From Ignavibacteriales bacterium (lineage in GTDB: Bacteria; Bacteroidota; Ignavibacteria; Ignavibacteriales; Melioribacteraceae): a stretch of DNA of 20,505 nt. Position 1 is the first letter of the stretch, and each line of letters begins with the position of its first letter. The stretch lies in the NCBI GenBank assembly GCA_016929735.1, contig JAFGID010000198.1, positions 1-20,505 on the forward strand, read 5' to 3'. A program made the translations under genes and the position numbers. Below the pieces are notes generated by a model. It saw only the letters and a list, made by a program, of their open reading frames with translations. It was not told where the DNA came from and made no database searches. Of the stretch, positions 1 to 7,653 are shown one piece after another.

Positions 1-1
1 C

Positions 2-919
2 ACTGATTCGATCCATAAAGCATTTCCCTATAGTGAAGTTTCTTTTGCGGGTCCAGCAGTTAATTGGGGACAAGACTGGGATTTACTTGGTTTGGCTAAT
101 AGTTGTGATTACATCTTTATTATGGGATATGCTTTTAATGGCAAATGGTCAAAAAATACTGCTCCTAATTCTCCATTAAAAGGAACAACATTTTGTATAA
201 CAAATACAATAGAAACTCAATATGTTGCTGTAACGAATACAAAACCAGAGAAACTGATATTAGGTCTCCCCTATTATGGTTATCATTGGAAAACTGAGAC
301 ACCAGAAGAAAACGCAAATGTAATCCAGGCAATTAGTTCAACCAGATTTAAAAATGATGAAGTTAACATTCAGACTTATGGTCTTCAATGGTCAATAAAA
401 TACAGTAACTCTTGGTATAGATGGAATGACGGCGAATGGCATCAGGTGTGGTATGATAATGATTCAAGTCTTGGGCTAAAATACGATTTGGCAATAAATA
501 AGAATCTTCGGGGTGTTGGAATGTGGGCTTTATGCTATGATGGCGGTCGTCAGGAATTATGGAATTTAATAGAGGGTAAATTCAACAATTCTAGTATTAT
601 CTTTTACCAAGAACAAAATATGCCAGATAATTTCTTTATTCTACCAAATTATCCTAATCCATTTAACCCATTTACACAAATTTGCTTTAACATAAATGAA
701 CCAGGAAAAATTATTGTTGAAATATTTTCTACAATAGGTACATTGGTAAAATCTTTTGAAGAAAAGTTTTCTTCGGCCGGTCAATATAAAATAATGTGGA
801 ATGGTAAAAATCACTCTGATGAACTAATAAGCAGTGGGTGTTATTTTTACAGAATAACATTTACAAATAATGAAGGAATAGTAAAACAGAAGTCAAGTAA
901 AATGATCTTACTGAAATAA
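2..919 (+). CDS. Secreted GH18 chitinase-like glycosidase with type IX secretion tail (5' truncated)
   Basis: The reading frame is open from the left edge, so only the last 305 residues are present. The N-terminal two thirds of this fragment match the C-terminal half of a glycoside hydrolase family 18 barrel: the strand with DYIFIMGYAF, then GLPYYGYHW, then HQVWYDNDSSLGLKYDL, and the last barrel strand GVGMWALCYDGG with its conserved Trp. The catalytic DxxDxDxE strand would lie upstream, outside the window, so activity cannot be judged. From about residue 213 comes a separate module of roughly 90 residues starting with LPNYPNPFNPFTQI and ending KMILLK. This is the FlgD-Ig-like/Por C-terminal sorting domain that sends proteins through the type IX secretion system. 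Inferred role: an extracellular or surface chitinase or peptidoglycan/chitin-oligosaccharide hydrolase. It converges on the moxR gene with only 13 bases between the two stops. Confidence 0.85.
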   Translation, partial: TDSIHKAFPYSEVSFAGPAVNWGQDWDLLGLANSCDYIFIMGYAFNGKWSKNTAPNSPLKGTTFCITNTIETQYVAVTNTKPEKLILGLPYYGYHWKTETPEENANVIQAISSTRFKNDEVNIQTYGLQWSIKYSNSWYRWNDGEWHQVWYDNDSSLGLKYDLAINKNLRGVGMWALCYDGGRQELWNLIEGKFNNSSIIFYQEQNMPDNFFILPNYPNPFNPFTQICFNINEPGKIIVEIFSTIGTLVKSFEEKFSSAGQYKIMWNGKNHSDELISSGCYFYRITFTNNEGIVKQKSSKMILLK

Positions 920-932
920 AGGTGCTCAGTAT

Positions 933-1928
933 TTAATTTTGCACTATTTTATCAATAATATCAACTGAGGAAATATTTTCAGCTTCTGCATTAAAACTTG
1001 GGATAATTCTATGTCGAAGAACTGGTACCATAAAACTATTAACATCATCAATATTTGGAGTGAATCTTCCTTCAAAAATTGCTTTCGTCTTAGATGCAAG
1101 AATAAGATATTGAGCAGCACGAGGTCCCGCCCCCCAACTCACCCATTCTTTAATATAAGCCGCTGATTCACCATTTACAGGTCGCGTAGCATTTACAATT
1201 TTCACTGCGTATTGTATAACATTATCCGCAACAGGTACTCGTCGTACCAAGTCTTGAAATTTAATTATCTCTTCAGATGATATTACTTTGTTTAATTTTG
1301 GTAGGTAATTGCTTGTTGTTGTTCTAATAATTTCTACTTCTTCGTTGAAAGACGGATAATCAAGCCAAAGATTAAACATAAATCTATCAAGTTGTGCTTC
1401 AGGTAAAGGATATGTTCCTTCCTGTTCTATCGGGTTCTGTGTTGCTAAAACAAAAAATGGTTCTGCAAGTTCGTAAGTTGTGCCTGCAGCAGTAACCTTA
1501 TATTCTTGCATTGCTTCTAATAATGCGGATTGAGTTTTAGGAGGTGTTCGATTTATTTCATCAGCAAGAATTATATTTGCAAATATAGGTCCTTTTATAA
1601 ATCTAAATGAACGCTTTTTCGAAATTTGTTCTTCGTCAATTATTTCAGTTCCAGTGATATCTCCTGGCATTAAATCTGGTGTAAATTGTATTCGGCTAAA
1701 TTTTAAATCTAATACCTCGGCTAAAGTTTTTATCAATAAAGTTTTAGCAAGACCGGGAACGCCTATTAATAAACAATGTCCTTTAGAAAAAAGGCTAATT
1801 AGTAAATTTTCAATTATTTTATCTTGTCCGATTATAACTTTTGCAATTTCAGCTTTAATATTTTTTATCGTTTCGTTGAATTGCTCAACCAAACCAACAT
1901 CATTTTGATTAGCTTTATTTTCTTTCAA
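933..1928 (-). CDS. MoxR family AAA+ ATPase
   Basis: A 331-residue AAA+ ATPase of the MoxR/RavA clade. Visible motifs are Walker A GVPGLAKT (56-63), Walker B IILADE (119-124) followed by the MoxR signature INRTPPKTQSALLEAMQE, sensor 1 TQNP (163-166) and EAQLDRF (177-183). The C-terminal lid domain runs from about residue 210 to the end. MoxR ATPases act as chaperones that remodel or load cofactors into partner proteins, often with a von Willebrand A-domain partner; none is encoded in this window. The start is a TTG: no ATG occurs before the Walker A region, and a Shine-Dalgarno-like AGGA sits 6 bases upstream. It is the last gene of the PPIase operon, 8 bases after the SurA-like gene, so an envelope-folding role is inferred from context. 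No convincing terminator follows it. Confidence 0.93.
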   Translation of the reverse strand: MKENKANQNDVGLVEQFNETIKNIKAEIAKVIIGQDKIIENLLISLFSKGHCLLIGVPGLAKTLLIKTLAEVLDLKFSRIQFTPDLMPGDITGTEIIDEEQISKKRSFRFIKGPIFANIILADEINRTPPKTQSALLEAMQEYKVTAAGTTYELAEPFFVLATQNPIEQEGTYPLPEAQLDRFMFNLWLDYPSFNEEVEIIRTTTSNYLPKLNKVISSEEIIKFQDLVRRVPVADNVIQYAVKIVNATRPVNGESAAYIKEWVSWGAGPRAAQYLILASKTKAIFEGRFTPNIDDVNSFMVPVLRHRIIPSFNAEAENISSVDIIDKIVQN

Positions 1929-1936
1929 AATAATTC

Positions 1937-3211
1937 CTACAATCTAATTTCCCAAAATACATTTTGCTTTATTTCTTCAATCCATTTTTTATACATATCA
2001 TCTTGTTTCTTATACTGAGCTAACATTTTAATTTCATCATAATCAGTTTCCAAGGTAGGTTTATGACTCGGAACCCTTTTCTTTAACAAAACTATGTGGA
2101 ACCCATATGTGGTTTTATCAATATCAATTCTCTTTGGAAAGCTTATTTCATTTTCTTTCAACTTATTTACAGTTTCGAGTATTGATTTATCATTGAGTTG
2201 ATTTAGCTCGAATGTTCCCAAATTTCCACCTGCTTTAGAAGTTGCTTTGTCATCACTATAATTTCGAGCATAATGCTCAAAAGAATTCTTACTTTTCAAC
2301 ACACTATCTCTAATTGCAGTAAGTTGATCTATGGCTTCAAGGTCAGCAGCGTCATCACTTTTTATCCTAACTAGTATATGTCTTGTATGAATTGATTCAC
2401 CTCTTCTTTCAAGCAGTTGAATAATATGAAATCCAAAAGGAGATTCAACAATATCTGAAAATTCTCCAACATCTAAAGCAAAAGCAGCTGATTCAAATTC
2501 AGAAACAAAAGTACCGCGCTTAACAAAACCTAAATCTCCACCATTTGACGCGTTACTAAAATCCTGCGAATATCTTTTTGCAAAATCAGAAAAATCAGCA
2601 CCATTCTCAAGTGAATCTAACAATGTCTGAGCAAATTTCTTTGCATCTCTTTTTAAACGATCGCTTTTATTTGGGTCCTTAAAAATATGAGCAATCGTAA
2701 TTTTCTCAGGCATTATACCGATTGAATCTTTATATATGCGATAAAATTCCTCAACTTCTCGTCTAGTAGCTTCGATTTCACTGAATTTTTTTTGTTTTAG
2801 CATTTGTGCCATTAAATTCTTTCGTGTATCATCGAATAATTTTCTTTTCACTTGCTCAACGGTCATACCATACGTCTGCTCGAATATCTCTTTTGAACCA
2901 TACTGGTTAACGAAATAGTTGATTTGATAATCAAGTTGGCTATTCACCTGCTCATCACTAACAACTATAGAATCCAATTCAGCTTGAGCGTAAACTAATT
3001 TATCCTCCATCATCATGTTTAATATTCTACTTCGAAGTCCAGTATCATTTGGATTTAATTTTTGTTGAATGGCTAAATAATTAACTTGATAATCTAATTC
3101 AGACTTCAGTATAATTTCATTATCAACTACAGCAACGATTTTATCTATAACTTCCTGACAAAAGATATTCATAGATAAAAATAGAAGCATCAGACTAAAT
3201 AATTTTTTCAT
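1937..3211 (-). CDS. SurA-like periplasmic chaperone / peptidylprolyl isomerase (two parvulin domains)
   Basis: A 424-residue exported protein with the SurA layout. A signal peptide covers about residues 1-18 (hydrophobic LFSLMLLFLSMNIF). A SurA N-terminal chaperone domain follows at about 22-150, opening with IVAVVDNEIILKSELDYQV. Two parvulin (PpiC) domains follow at about 170-268 and 273-376. The first keeps NGGDLGFV and ends SPFGFHIIQL; the second keeps KAGGNLGTF and ends TYGFHIVLL. SurA delivers unfolded outer-membrane proteins through the periplasm to the BAM complex, and the parvulin domains catalyse cis-trans prolyl isomerisation. Here the C-terminal helix completing the chaperone core would be residues 385-424. 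It lies 7 bases after the preceding PPIase gene and 8 before moxR, so all are probably one transcript. A weak GAG Shine-Dalgarno precedes the ATG. Confidence 0.9.
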   Translation of the reverse strand: MKKLFSLMLLFLSMNIFCQEVIDKIVAVVDNEIILKSELDYQVNYLAIQQKLNPNDTGLRSRILNMMMEDKLVYAQAELDSIVVSDEQVNSQLDYQINYFVNQYGSKEIFEQTYGMTVEQVKRKLFDDTRKNLMAQMLKQKKFSEIEATRREVEEFYRIYKDSIGIMPEKITIAHIFKDPNKSDRLKRDAKKFAQTLLDSLENGADFSDFAKRYSQDFSNASNGGDLGFVKRGTFVSEFESAAFALDVGEFSDIVESPFGFHIIQLLERRGESIHTRHILVRIKSDDAADLEAIDQLTAIRDSVLKSKNSFEHYARNYSDDKATSKAGGNLGTFELNQLNDKSILETVNKLKENEISFPKRIDIDKTTYGFHIVLLKKRVPSHKPTLETDYDEIKMLAQYKKQDDMYKKWIEEIKQNVFWEIRL

Positions 3212-3218
3212 TTTTACT

Positions 3219-4043
3219 CTATTTAATTTCTACATTGTATTTAAGATATAAATTTTCAATTAGTTCTTTGTATAACTTCTGTTTTTTTTCAGCTTTAAAT
3301 CTATCTTCAACCTGAGAAGATACTAATGAATAATCGGGCAACTTTCCTTTATCATAAAATTGAACCAATTGAACAATAGTAAATATCTTTGGTTCCGACT
3401 CAACAACAATACTAACTTCACCTGGATTTAACGCTTTGACCGCATTAAGTAATTCGATAGGTTGAATTTGAAACGAAGATATAAAAATATTTTCTCCTTT
3501 AAAATAGATACTTGTATCGTTAGCAATCTGCTTATTAAACTTATCCCAACCTTTATCAATAAATGTATTTCTATAATTAATAGCAATATCTTCTTCAACA
3601 AATTGAACAATATTCAATACATATATTTCATCATTAAAAGCAAAGTCTAATTTATATTTTTCAAAATATTCTTTTAGCTCTAATTCTTTCGCTTCAAGAT
3701 TGGTTTCTCTGAAGTATTTTTCAAGAAAAAATGAATTAGCTATTTCTTTTTTGGTAATATCCAAAATCCTCTGAAATTCTTTATTTTCGAGTATATTTTG
3801 CTTCAAAGCTTCTCTATATAATAATTCCCTTTCTATCCATTGCCTAACATATTCTTCTCTAAATTTCTTCTCGTAGCGCTTCTCAATCATTATATCATTC
3901 AATTCAGTTTCATCAAGAACCTGTTCATCTACACGAGCTATGATTTTATCTTCTTCTTTAGGTTTATCATCACAACCAAGAAAAAGTGAAAACAAAATCA
4001 TAAAATATATACTATTCCTTAAAAGCTTTATTAAGCTCTTCAT
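3219..4043 (-). CDS. SurA-N/parvulin-like lipoprotein, PPIase domain degenerate
   Basis: A 274-residue lipoprotein. The signal peptide ends in a lipobox LFLGC with Cys24 as the lipidation site. Residues about 33-110 resemble the SurA N-terminal chaperone domain (IARVDEQVLDETELNDIM and a helical stretch with YREALKQNI). The C-terminal half has the tail pattern of a parvulin domain (LNPGEVSIVVESEPKIFTIV) but lacks the GGDLG-type loop and the final FGFH/YGYH histidine motif seen in both neighbours, so isomerase activity is doubtful. It probably acts as a membrane-anchored, holdase-like chaperone with the two adjacent PPIases; this is inference. Its ATG lies 32 bases inside the end of the upstream gene, suggesting translational coupling. 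A later Met at residue 15 would leave too short a signal peptide, so the first ATG is preferred. Confidence 0.8.
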   Translation of the reverse strand: MKSLIKLLRNSIYFMILFSLFLGCDDKPKEEDKIIARVDEQVLDETELNDIMIEKRYEKKFREEYVRQWIERELLYREALKQNILENKEFQRILDITKKEIANSFFLEKYFRETNLEAKELELKEYFEKYKLDFAFNDEIYVLNIVQFVEEDIAINYRNTFIDKGWDKFNKQIANDTSIYFKGENIFISSFQIQPIELLNAVKALNPGEVSIVVESEPKIFTIVQLVQFYDKGKLPDYSLVSSQVEDRFKAEKKQKLYKELIENLYLKYNVEIK

Positions 4044-5988
4044 AATAATATTTGGGTTGATAATAAGATTTTAATCTATTTATATAATCTTCTTCTAATC
4101 TTTTGCTTTCCATTTCTTGATATTGACTTGATACTTCAGCACGTGCCTCTTCGAAAGTTTTTGGACGCATAGGATCTCTTGCAAATAATTTTATAATAGC
4201 AAAACCATTTTTTACTTTCTTTGGTTCGGAAATACTACCAACTTCCAATTCGTCAGCTAATTTTGATAGTTCGTCAGCATTTACATCAACAAAACCATAA
4301 TTACCAGCTTTGGAACGTAAGTTAAATTTTTCTGTGTAGTTAGTTGCTATACTATCAAATTCCTCGCCATTTAGGATTCGTTGATAGTAGTTTTGAATTA
4401 AACTATCTGTTCGTGAGAAAATTTCACTATAATTAACTCTATCAGGCCAATTATATTTTTCCTTTGTTTCAAGATACAAATTGTAAATCTTTATACTATC
4501 AAGTTCCAACTTATTCCATACTTCTTCTTCTTGTAGTTTGAAAATATAAAGACCATTTTTGTAATCATTCATAAGCTCAGCAAAACCTTCATCACTCTTA
4601 TCAAGAATTTGTGCTTTCTCCTCAAAAAGTAGATTTGATAAATAGTCATCTAATGCAGAATTTAACAAATCCTTTGTAATCTTCTTTCCTGTAAAAGTTT
4701 TTACTGAGATAGTATTATTTACGATACTATCAAGTATAAATGGTTTCGCATTAATTGTAAATATGGTAAAAGCATTTGCTTTATTTCTGAAATCACTTGT
4801 CCAATATTCATCAGAAAAAGTAACTGAATCATTTAAATTTGCTATTTTTTCGATAACACCATCTTCTAATTTGTAATTCATTTCTACTTTTAGTTGCTCA
4901 ACAAATTTTACTTTATCATCATCATATCTTGTTTGTTTATATAAGTTTTTCAATTCAGGTAATTGTTTCTCAAAACTTAACATTGGAGCTATTTCTTCAA
5001 CTTGAATTAAGTGGTATCCATAATCAGTCTTTACTATCTCTGATAATTCTCCTACCGGCAATCTAAAAGCTACATAATCAAAAGGTTGTACCATTTGTCT
5101 TCTTTGAAAAAATCCCAGATCTCCACCATTAACTCCAGAATATTTGTCTTCAGAAAATTGAACTGCCATCTGACTGAAATCTGCTCCATTTAATATTTGC
5201 ATCCTATAACTTTCGATTTGCTTGTAAGCGGCTGCTGAATCAACATTTCCGTTTTCATCTTTGAAATCCACTAATATGTGTTTCGCTTTAATACTTTCCT
5301 TTCGTTCGATTCGGTCAGTTACTTTAATTACGTGATAACCATAAACGGTCTTAATTGGTTTTGGATAAACATCATTTACTGCAGTTTCATAAACTGCATC
5401 TTCAAATTCATAAGGTACTTGTCCACTTGTTATATAATAAATATCACCACCGACAACCTTTGAATAATTATCATCAGAATATTTTTCTGCAAATTTATTA
5501 AAACTACCACCAGCCTTAATACTATCAATTATACTTTGTGTTAAATTATATGCGTCATTTTGTGTCATATCGTTAGGAACAATCATAATGTGACTTACTC
5601 TGCATTCAATTTTTCTTCTCTCATACATCTCCTTCACTGCAGGTTCAATAAGACGCTTTTCAATTAGATATGAAACGCCTACTTGCTTTTTATAACTTTC
5701 ATACTCATTGACTATCGAAGGATCATAAGCTAATCCTCTCTCATCAGCATCTTTTACTTTCATTTTGAAGTTTATATATAAATCTAAAAAATTCTTATAT
5801 TGTGATATAGAATCCTGCTTTGCTTTTTCAAGTCCACCAGTATGTTTTTGATATGCTTTTTCAAATTCTCCCAAGGTTAGTTTTTCATTGCCAAATTCAG
5901 AAACAACAATACTTGATTTTTCTGTGGAACAGGAAATTAGAATAAACAAAAAACTACACATTAAAAGTGAAAACAATGTTTTACGCAT
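4012..5988 (-). CDS. Peptidylprolyl isomerase lipoprotein with three parvulin-type domains
   Basis: A 658-residue lipoprotein, first gene of the operon. Lipobox LISC gives Cys20 as the anchor. After an N-terminal helical chaperone-like segment (about 28-125) come two clear PpiC domains at about 129-225 (GGDIYYI, TVYGYHVI) and 234-331 (KHILV, NGGDLGFF, TDYGYHLI). A third, diverged copy sits near the C terminus at about 518-603 (KAGNYGFV, KNGFAII), after a roughly 180-residue linker of unknown fold. It resembles PpiD/PrsA-type folding factors of the Bacteroidota-Chlorobi group and would assist folding of exported and outer-membrane proteins in the periplasm. The ATG has a good AAGGAG Shine-Dalgarno 5 bases upstream. 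The last 32 bases overlap the next gene. The fused diverged third domain is less usual than the two-domain form. Confidence 0.9.
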   Translation of the reverse strand: MRKTLFSLLMCSFLFILISCSTEKSSIVVSEFGNEKLTLGEFEKAYQKHTGGLEKAKQDSISQYKNFLDLYINFKMKVKDADERGLAYDPSIVNEYESYKKQVGVSYLIEKRLIEPAVKEMYERRKIECRVSHIMIVPNDMTQNDAYNLTQSIIDSIKAGGSFNKFAEKYSDDNYSKVVGGDIYYITSGQVPYEFEDAVYETAVNDVYPKPIKTVYGYHVIKVTDRIERKESIKAKHILVDFKDENGNVDSAAAYKQIESYRMQILNGADFSQMAVQFSEDKYSGVNGGDLGFFQRRQMVQPFDYVAFRLPVGELSEIVKTDYGYHLIQVEEIAPMLSFEKQLPELKNLYKQTRYDDDKVKFVEQLKVEMNYKLEDGVIEKIANLNDSVTFSDEYWTSDFRNKANAFTIFTINAKPFILDSIVNNTISVKTFTGKKITKDLLNSALDDYLSNLLFEEKAQILDKSDEGFAELMNDYKNGLYIFKLQEEEVWNKLELDSIKIYNLYLETKEKYNWPDRVNYSEIFSRTDSLIQNYYQRILNGEEFDSIATNYTEKFNLRSKAGNYGFVDVNADELSKLADELEVGSISEPKKVKNGFAIIKLFARDPMRPKTFEEARAEVSSQYQEMESKRLEEDYINRLKSYYQPKYYYEELNKAFKE

Positions 5989-5993
5989 TTTTT

Positions 5994-6057
5994 CTCCTTA
6001 ATTCTTTAATTATTAAATTTAAAATACAATTTTAATTATTAAAATTTATTAATGCAA
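5994..6057 (-). promoter_or_regulatory. Candidate promoter and ribosome binding site of the PPIase-moxR operon
   Basis: On the minus strand TTGCAT (6052-6057) and TAAAAT (6029-6034) are 17 bases apart, the usual sigma-70 spacing, and would give a leader of about 35 bases. AAGGAG (5994-5999) is well placed for the ATG at 5988. The DNA is very AT-rich, so the promoter boxes could be chance; the ribosome binding site is the firmer part. The 116-base gap between this gene and the peptidase gene holds no convincing terminator. Confidence 0.4.
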
Positions 6058-6104
6058 GGCAACTATTTAGAAACAAAACAAATTGAAAATCAATTAAGCA
6101 CATT

Positions 6105-7511
6105 TTAGATATTATTTTTCAACAAAAATACGTTTCTAACCCTTGAATTTTTTACAAAAATGTGTTTCGAAACTGCAAAACTCCAAAATCCATTAATATT
6201 TGGTACCGAGACGTTGCTCAACGAAAAACCTCTCGCATATTTTGCAATTAAATTGTGGGTCTGAAAGTCATAGATTGAAATTTCATCCTGATTTACCAGA
6301 AAATTATATTTATTAATTTCTCCTTTGTCATCAAAAAAATCAATGACCAAAGTATCTTTTAACTCAAAATAGTATGATGCGTTATTTTCTGAAATAGTGC
6401 AAATATCATTAGTAAAAATTTGAGCAAAATTTTCTTTACTTTCTAAAAAATTAATTAGGTCTTCTTGTTCTTCAAGAAATTCCAGGTATAAGTTTTTCTC
6501 TGGTAAGTCTGATTTATCTACAAGCCAATTTTCATTTAAATTACTTGACATACTATATTTTTTATACAGGTTGAAATACTTTTCGATTCCAATTTCTTGA
6601 ATTAAAAAGTAATTATAAATACCAGAAGTGGGATAACTTATACTCGCATCAATATTCTTAAAATCAGAACTTGATAACAAATCCTTGTAGGAAATTATAC
6701 TCGTCTTCTCAATAAATACTCCTAATTCTAAAATTACCTGTGGCTCAGTTCCTCCTCTACCACCAAATGCTACCGCCAAACCCTCTTGAAAAAATGGATG
6801 TGTGTAAATATTGACATCTTTGAATTTATAGTTAACTAAAAGGTGAATTATTTCGTGATAGTGCGTATTGAAAATCGAAACAACATAATCATAAGCAAGG
6901 ATATAAATCCCTCTCGTTCTAAAACCGGTTAACTTTTCTATTTCTTCTTCATCCTTACATAAAAAATAGAATATTTTTTCTTTTTCAAGTAATTCGATTT
7001 CTTCTTTTGTAAAGTATAATTTATTTAAGACACTATCAATAAAATTATCCAATTTTTTTATCGTATGCTTATTAAATTTCGATGTGTCCGAAATATAAAA
7101 AGTAAAATACTTACTTTGAACAAATTTCCAGCCCTGTGAATAATAAAATATGGGGGTTATTAGAAAACCGTTTTTAAAATAATAATTTATTTTATGACTT
7201 TCATTAATTGCGAAAAACTCTATTTTTTGATAATCCTTCTCTAGGTCTATTAATTTAATTTTGTAATTTTTATTCTTTTCATATTTTATTCTCTCATCAA
7301 TATCATATGATATCAGGAATTTATTTTTTATTCCATAGTAATTAATTCCTAACCTTGAACTTCTTGTCAATTCTTCTGGATGGACATATTTAGTAATTTC
7401 TGAATTATTTGACAATAAATTGTCAACAAAATCTTCAGCAGTTTGCTTAGTTAATCTTTGTGAATAAGATAAGCCTTGAATAATAATAAATAATATAATA
7501 CATAGACGCAT
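6105..7511 (-). CDS. Exported gluzincin-type (peptidase MA-like) putative zinc metallopeptidase
   Basis: A 468-residue exported protein. The start chosen is the ATG at 7511; a TTG three codons upstream is possible, but MRLCIILFIIIQGLSYSQ is a textbook signal peptide. In the middle lies HEIIH (about 219-223), followed 20 residues after its second His by FFQEGLAVAFGGRGG, whose Glu would be the third zinc ligand. This is the gluzincin pattern (HExxH...E) of the peptidase MA clan. Flanking N- and C-terminal regions of about 130 and 200 residues match nothing I recognise; the C terminus is rich in beta-type, Asn- and Phe-rich sequence and may be a substrate-like or binding domain. No transmembrane segment besides the signal. 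Substrate unknown; it could be an inactive homologue. It is transcribed away from the lptF gene and stands alone, separated from the PPIase operon by 116 bases. Confidence 0.72.
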   Translation of the reverse strand: MRLCIILFIIIQGLSYSQRLTKQTAEDFVDNLLSNNSEITKYVHPEELTRSSRLGINYYGIKNKFLISYDIDERIKYEKNKNYKIKLIDLEKDYQKIEFFAINESHKINYYFKNGFLITPIFYYSQGWKFVQSKYFTFYISDTSKFNKHTIKKLDNFIDSVLNKLYFTKEEIELLEKEKIFYFLCKDEEEIEKLTGFRTRGIYILAYDYVVSIFNTHYHEIIHLLVNYKFKDVNIYTHPFFQEGLAVAFGGRGGTEPQVILELGVFIEKTSIISYKDLLSSSDFKNIDASISYPTSGIYNYFLIQEIGIEKYFNLYKKYSMSSNLNENWLVDKSDLPEKNLYLEFLEEQEDLINFLESKENFAQIFTNDICTISENNASYYFELKDTLVIDFFDDKGEINKYNFLVNQDEISIYDFQTHNLIAKYARGFSLSNVSVPNINGFWSFAVSKHIFVKNSRVRNVFLLKNNI

Positions 7512-7597
7512 ATTTAACAACGATAAAATCTTTATTTCGAATTTCTGATTAAAATACTTTCAATAAAAGTCAAAAAATAAGTTGCATCAAATTTGAA

Positions 7598-7627
7598 TTG
7601 AATTATTTTTTTTATAAATTGTATTAT
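7598..7627 (+). promoter_or_regulatory. Candidate promoter for lptF-lptG
   Basis: TTGAAT (7598-7603) and TATTAT (7622-7627) are 18 bases apart and end 26 bases before the lptF ATG, in the 142-base gap between divergent genes. The region is nearly all A and T, so such matches arise easily. No clear Shine-Dalgarno precedes the ATG at 7654. Confidence 0.25.
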
Positions 7628-7653
7628 GATAAAATAAATTTTGTAGTGTTCTA

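Noticed and set aside
922..944. Weak inverted repeat GTGC/GCAC between the convergent chitinase and moxR genes
   Set aside because: Only four base pairs with a 15-base loop and no U-tract on either strand, so it is not a convincing terminator.
1654..2018. Open frames on the plus strand opposite moxR and the SurA-like gene
   Set aside because: They are antisense to strongly supported genes, their translations have no family features, and they have no ribosome binding site.
6078..6096. Small A/T hairpin (AATTGA/TCAATT) between the peptidase gene and the PPIase operon
   Set aside because: Six A-T-rich pairs with no GC and no U-tract; expected by chance in such AT-rich DNA.
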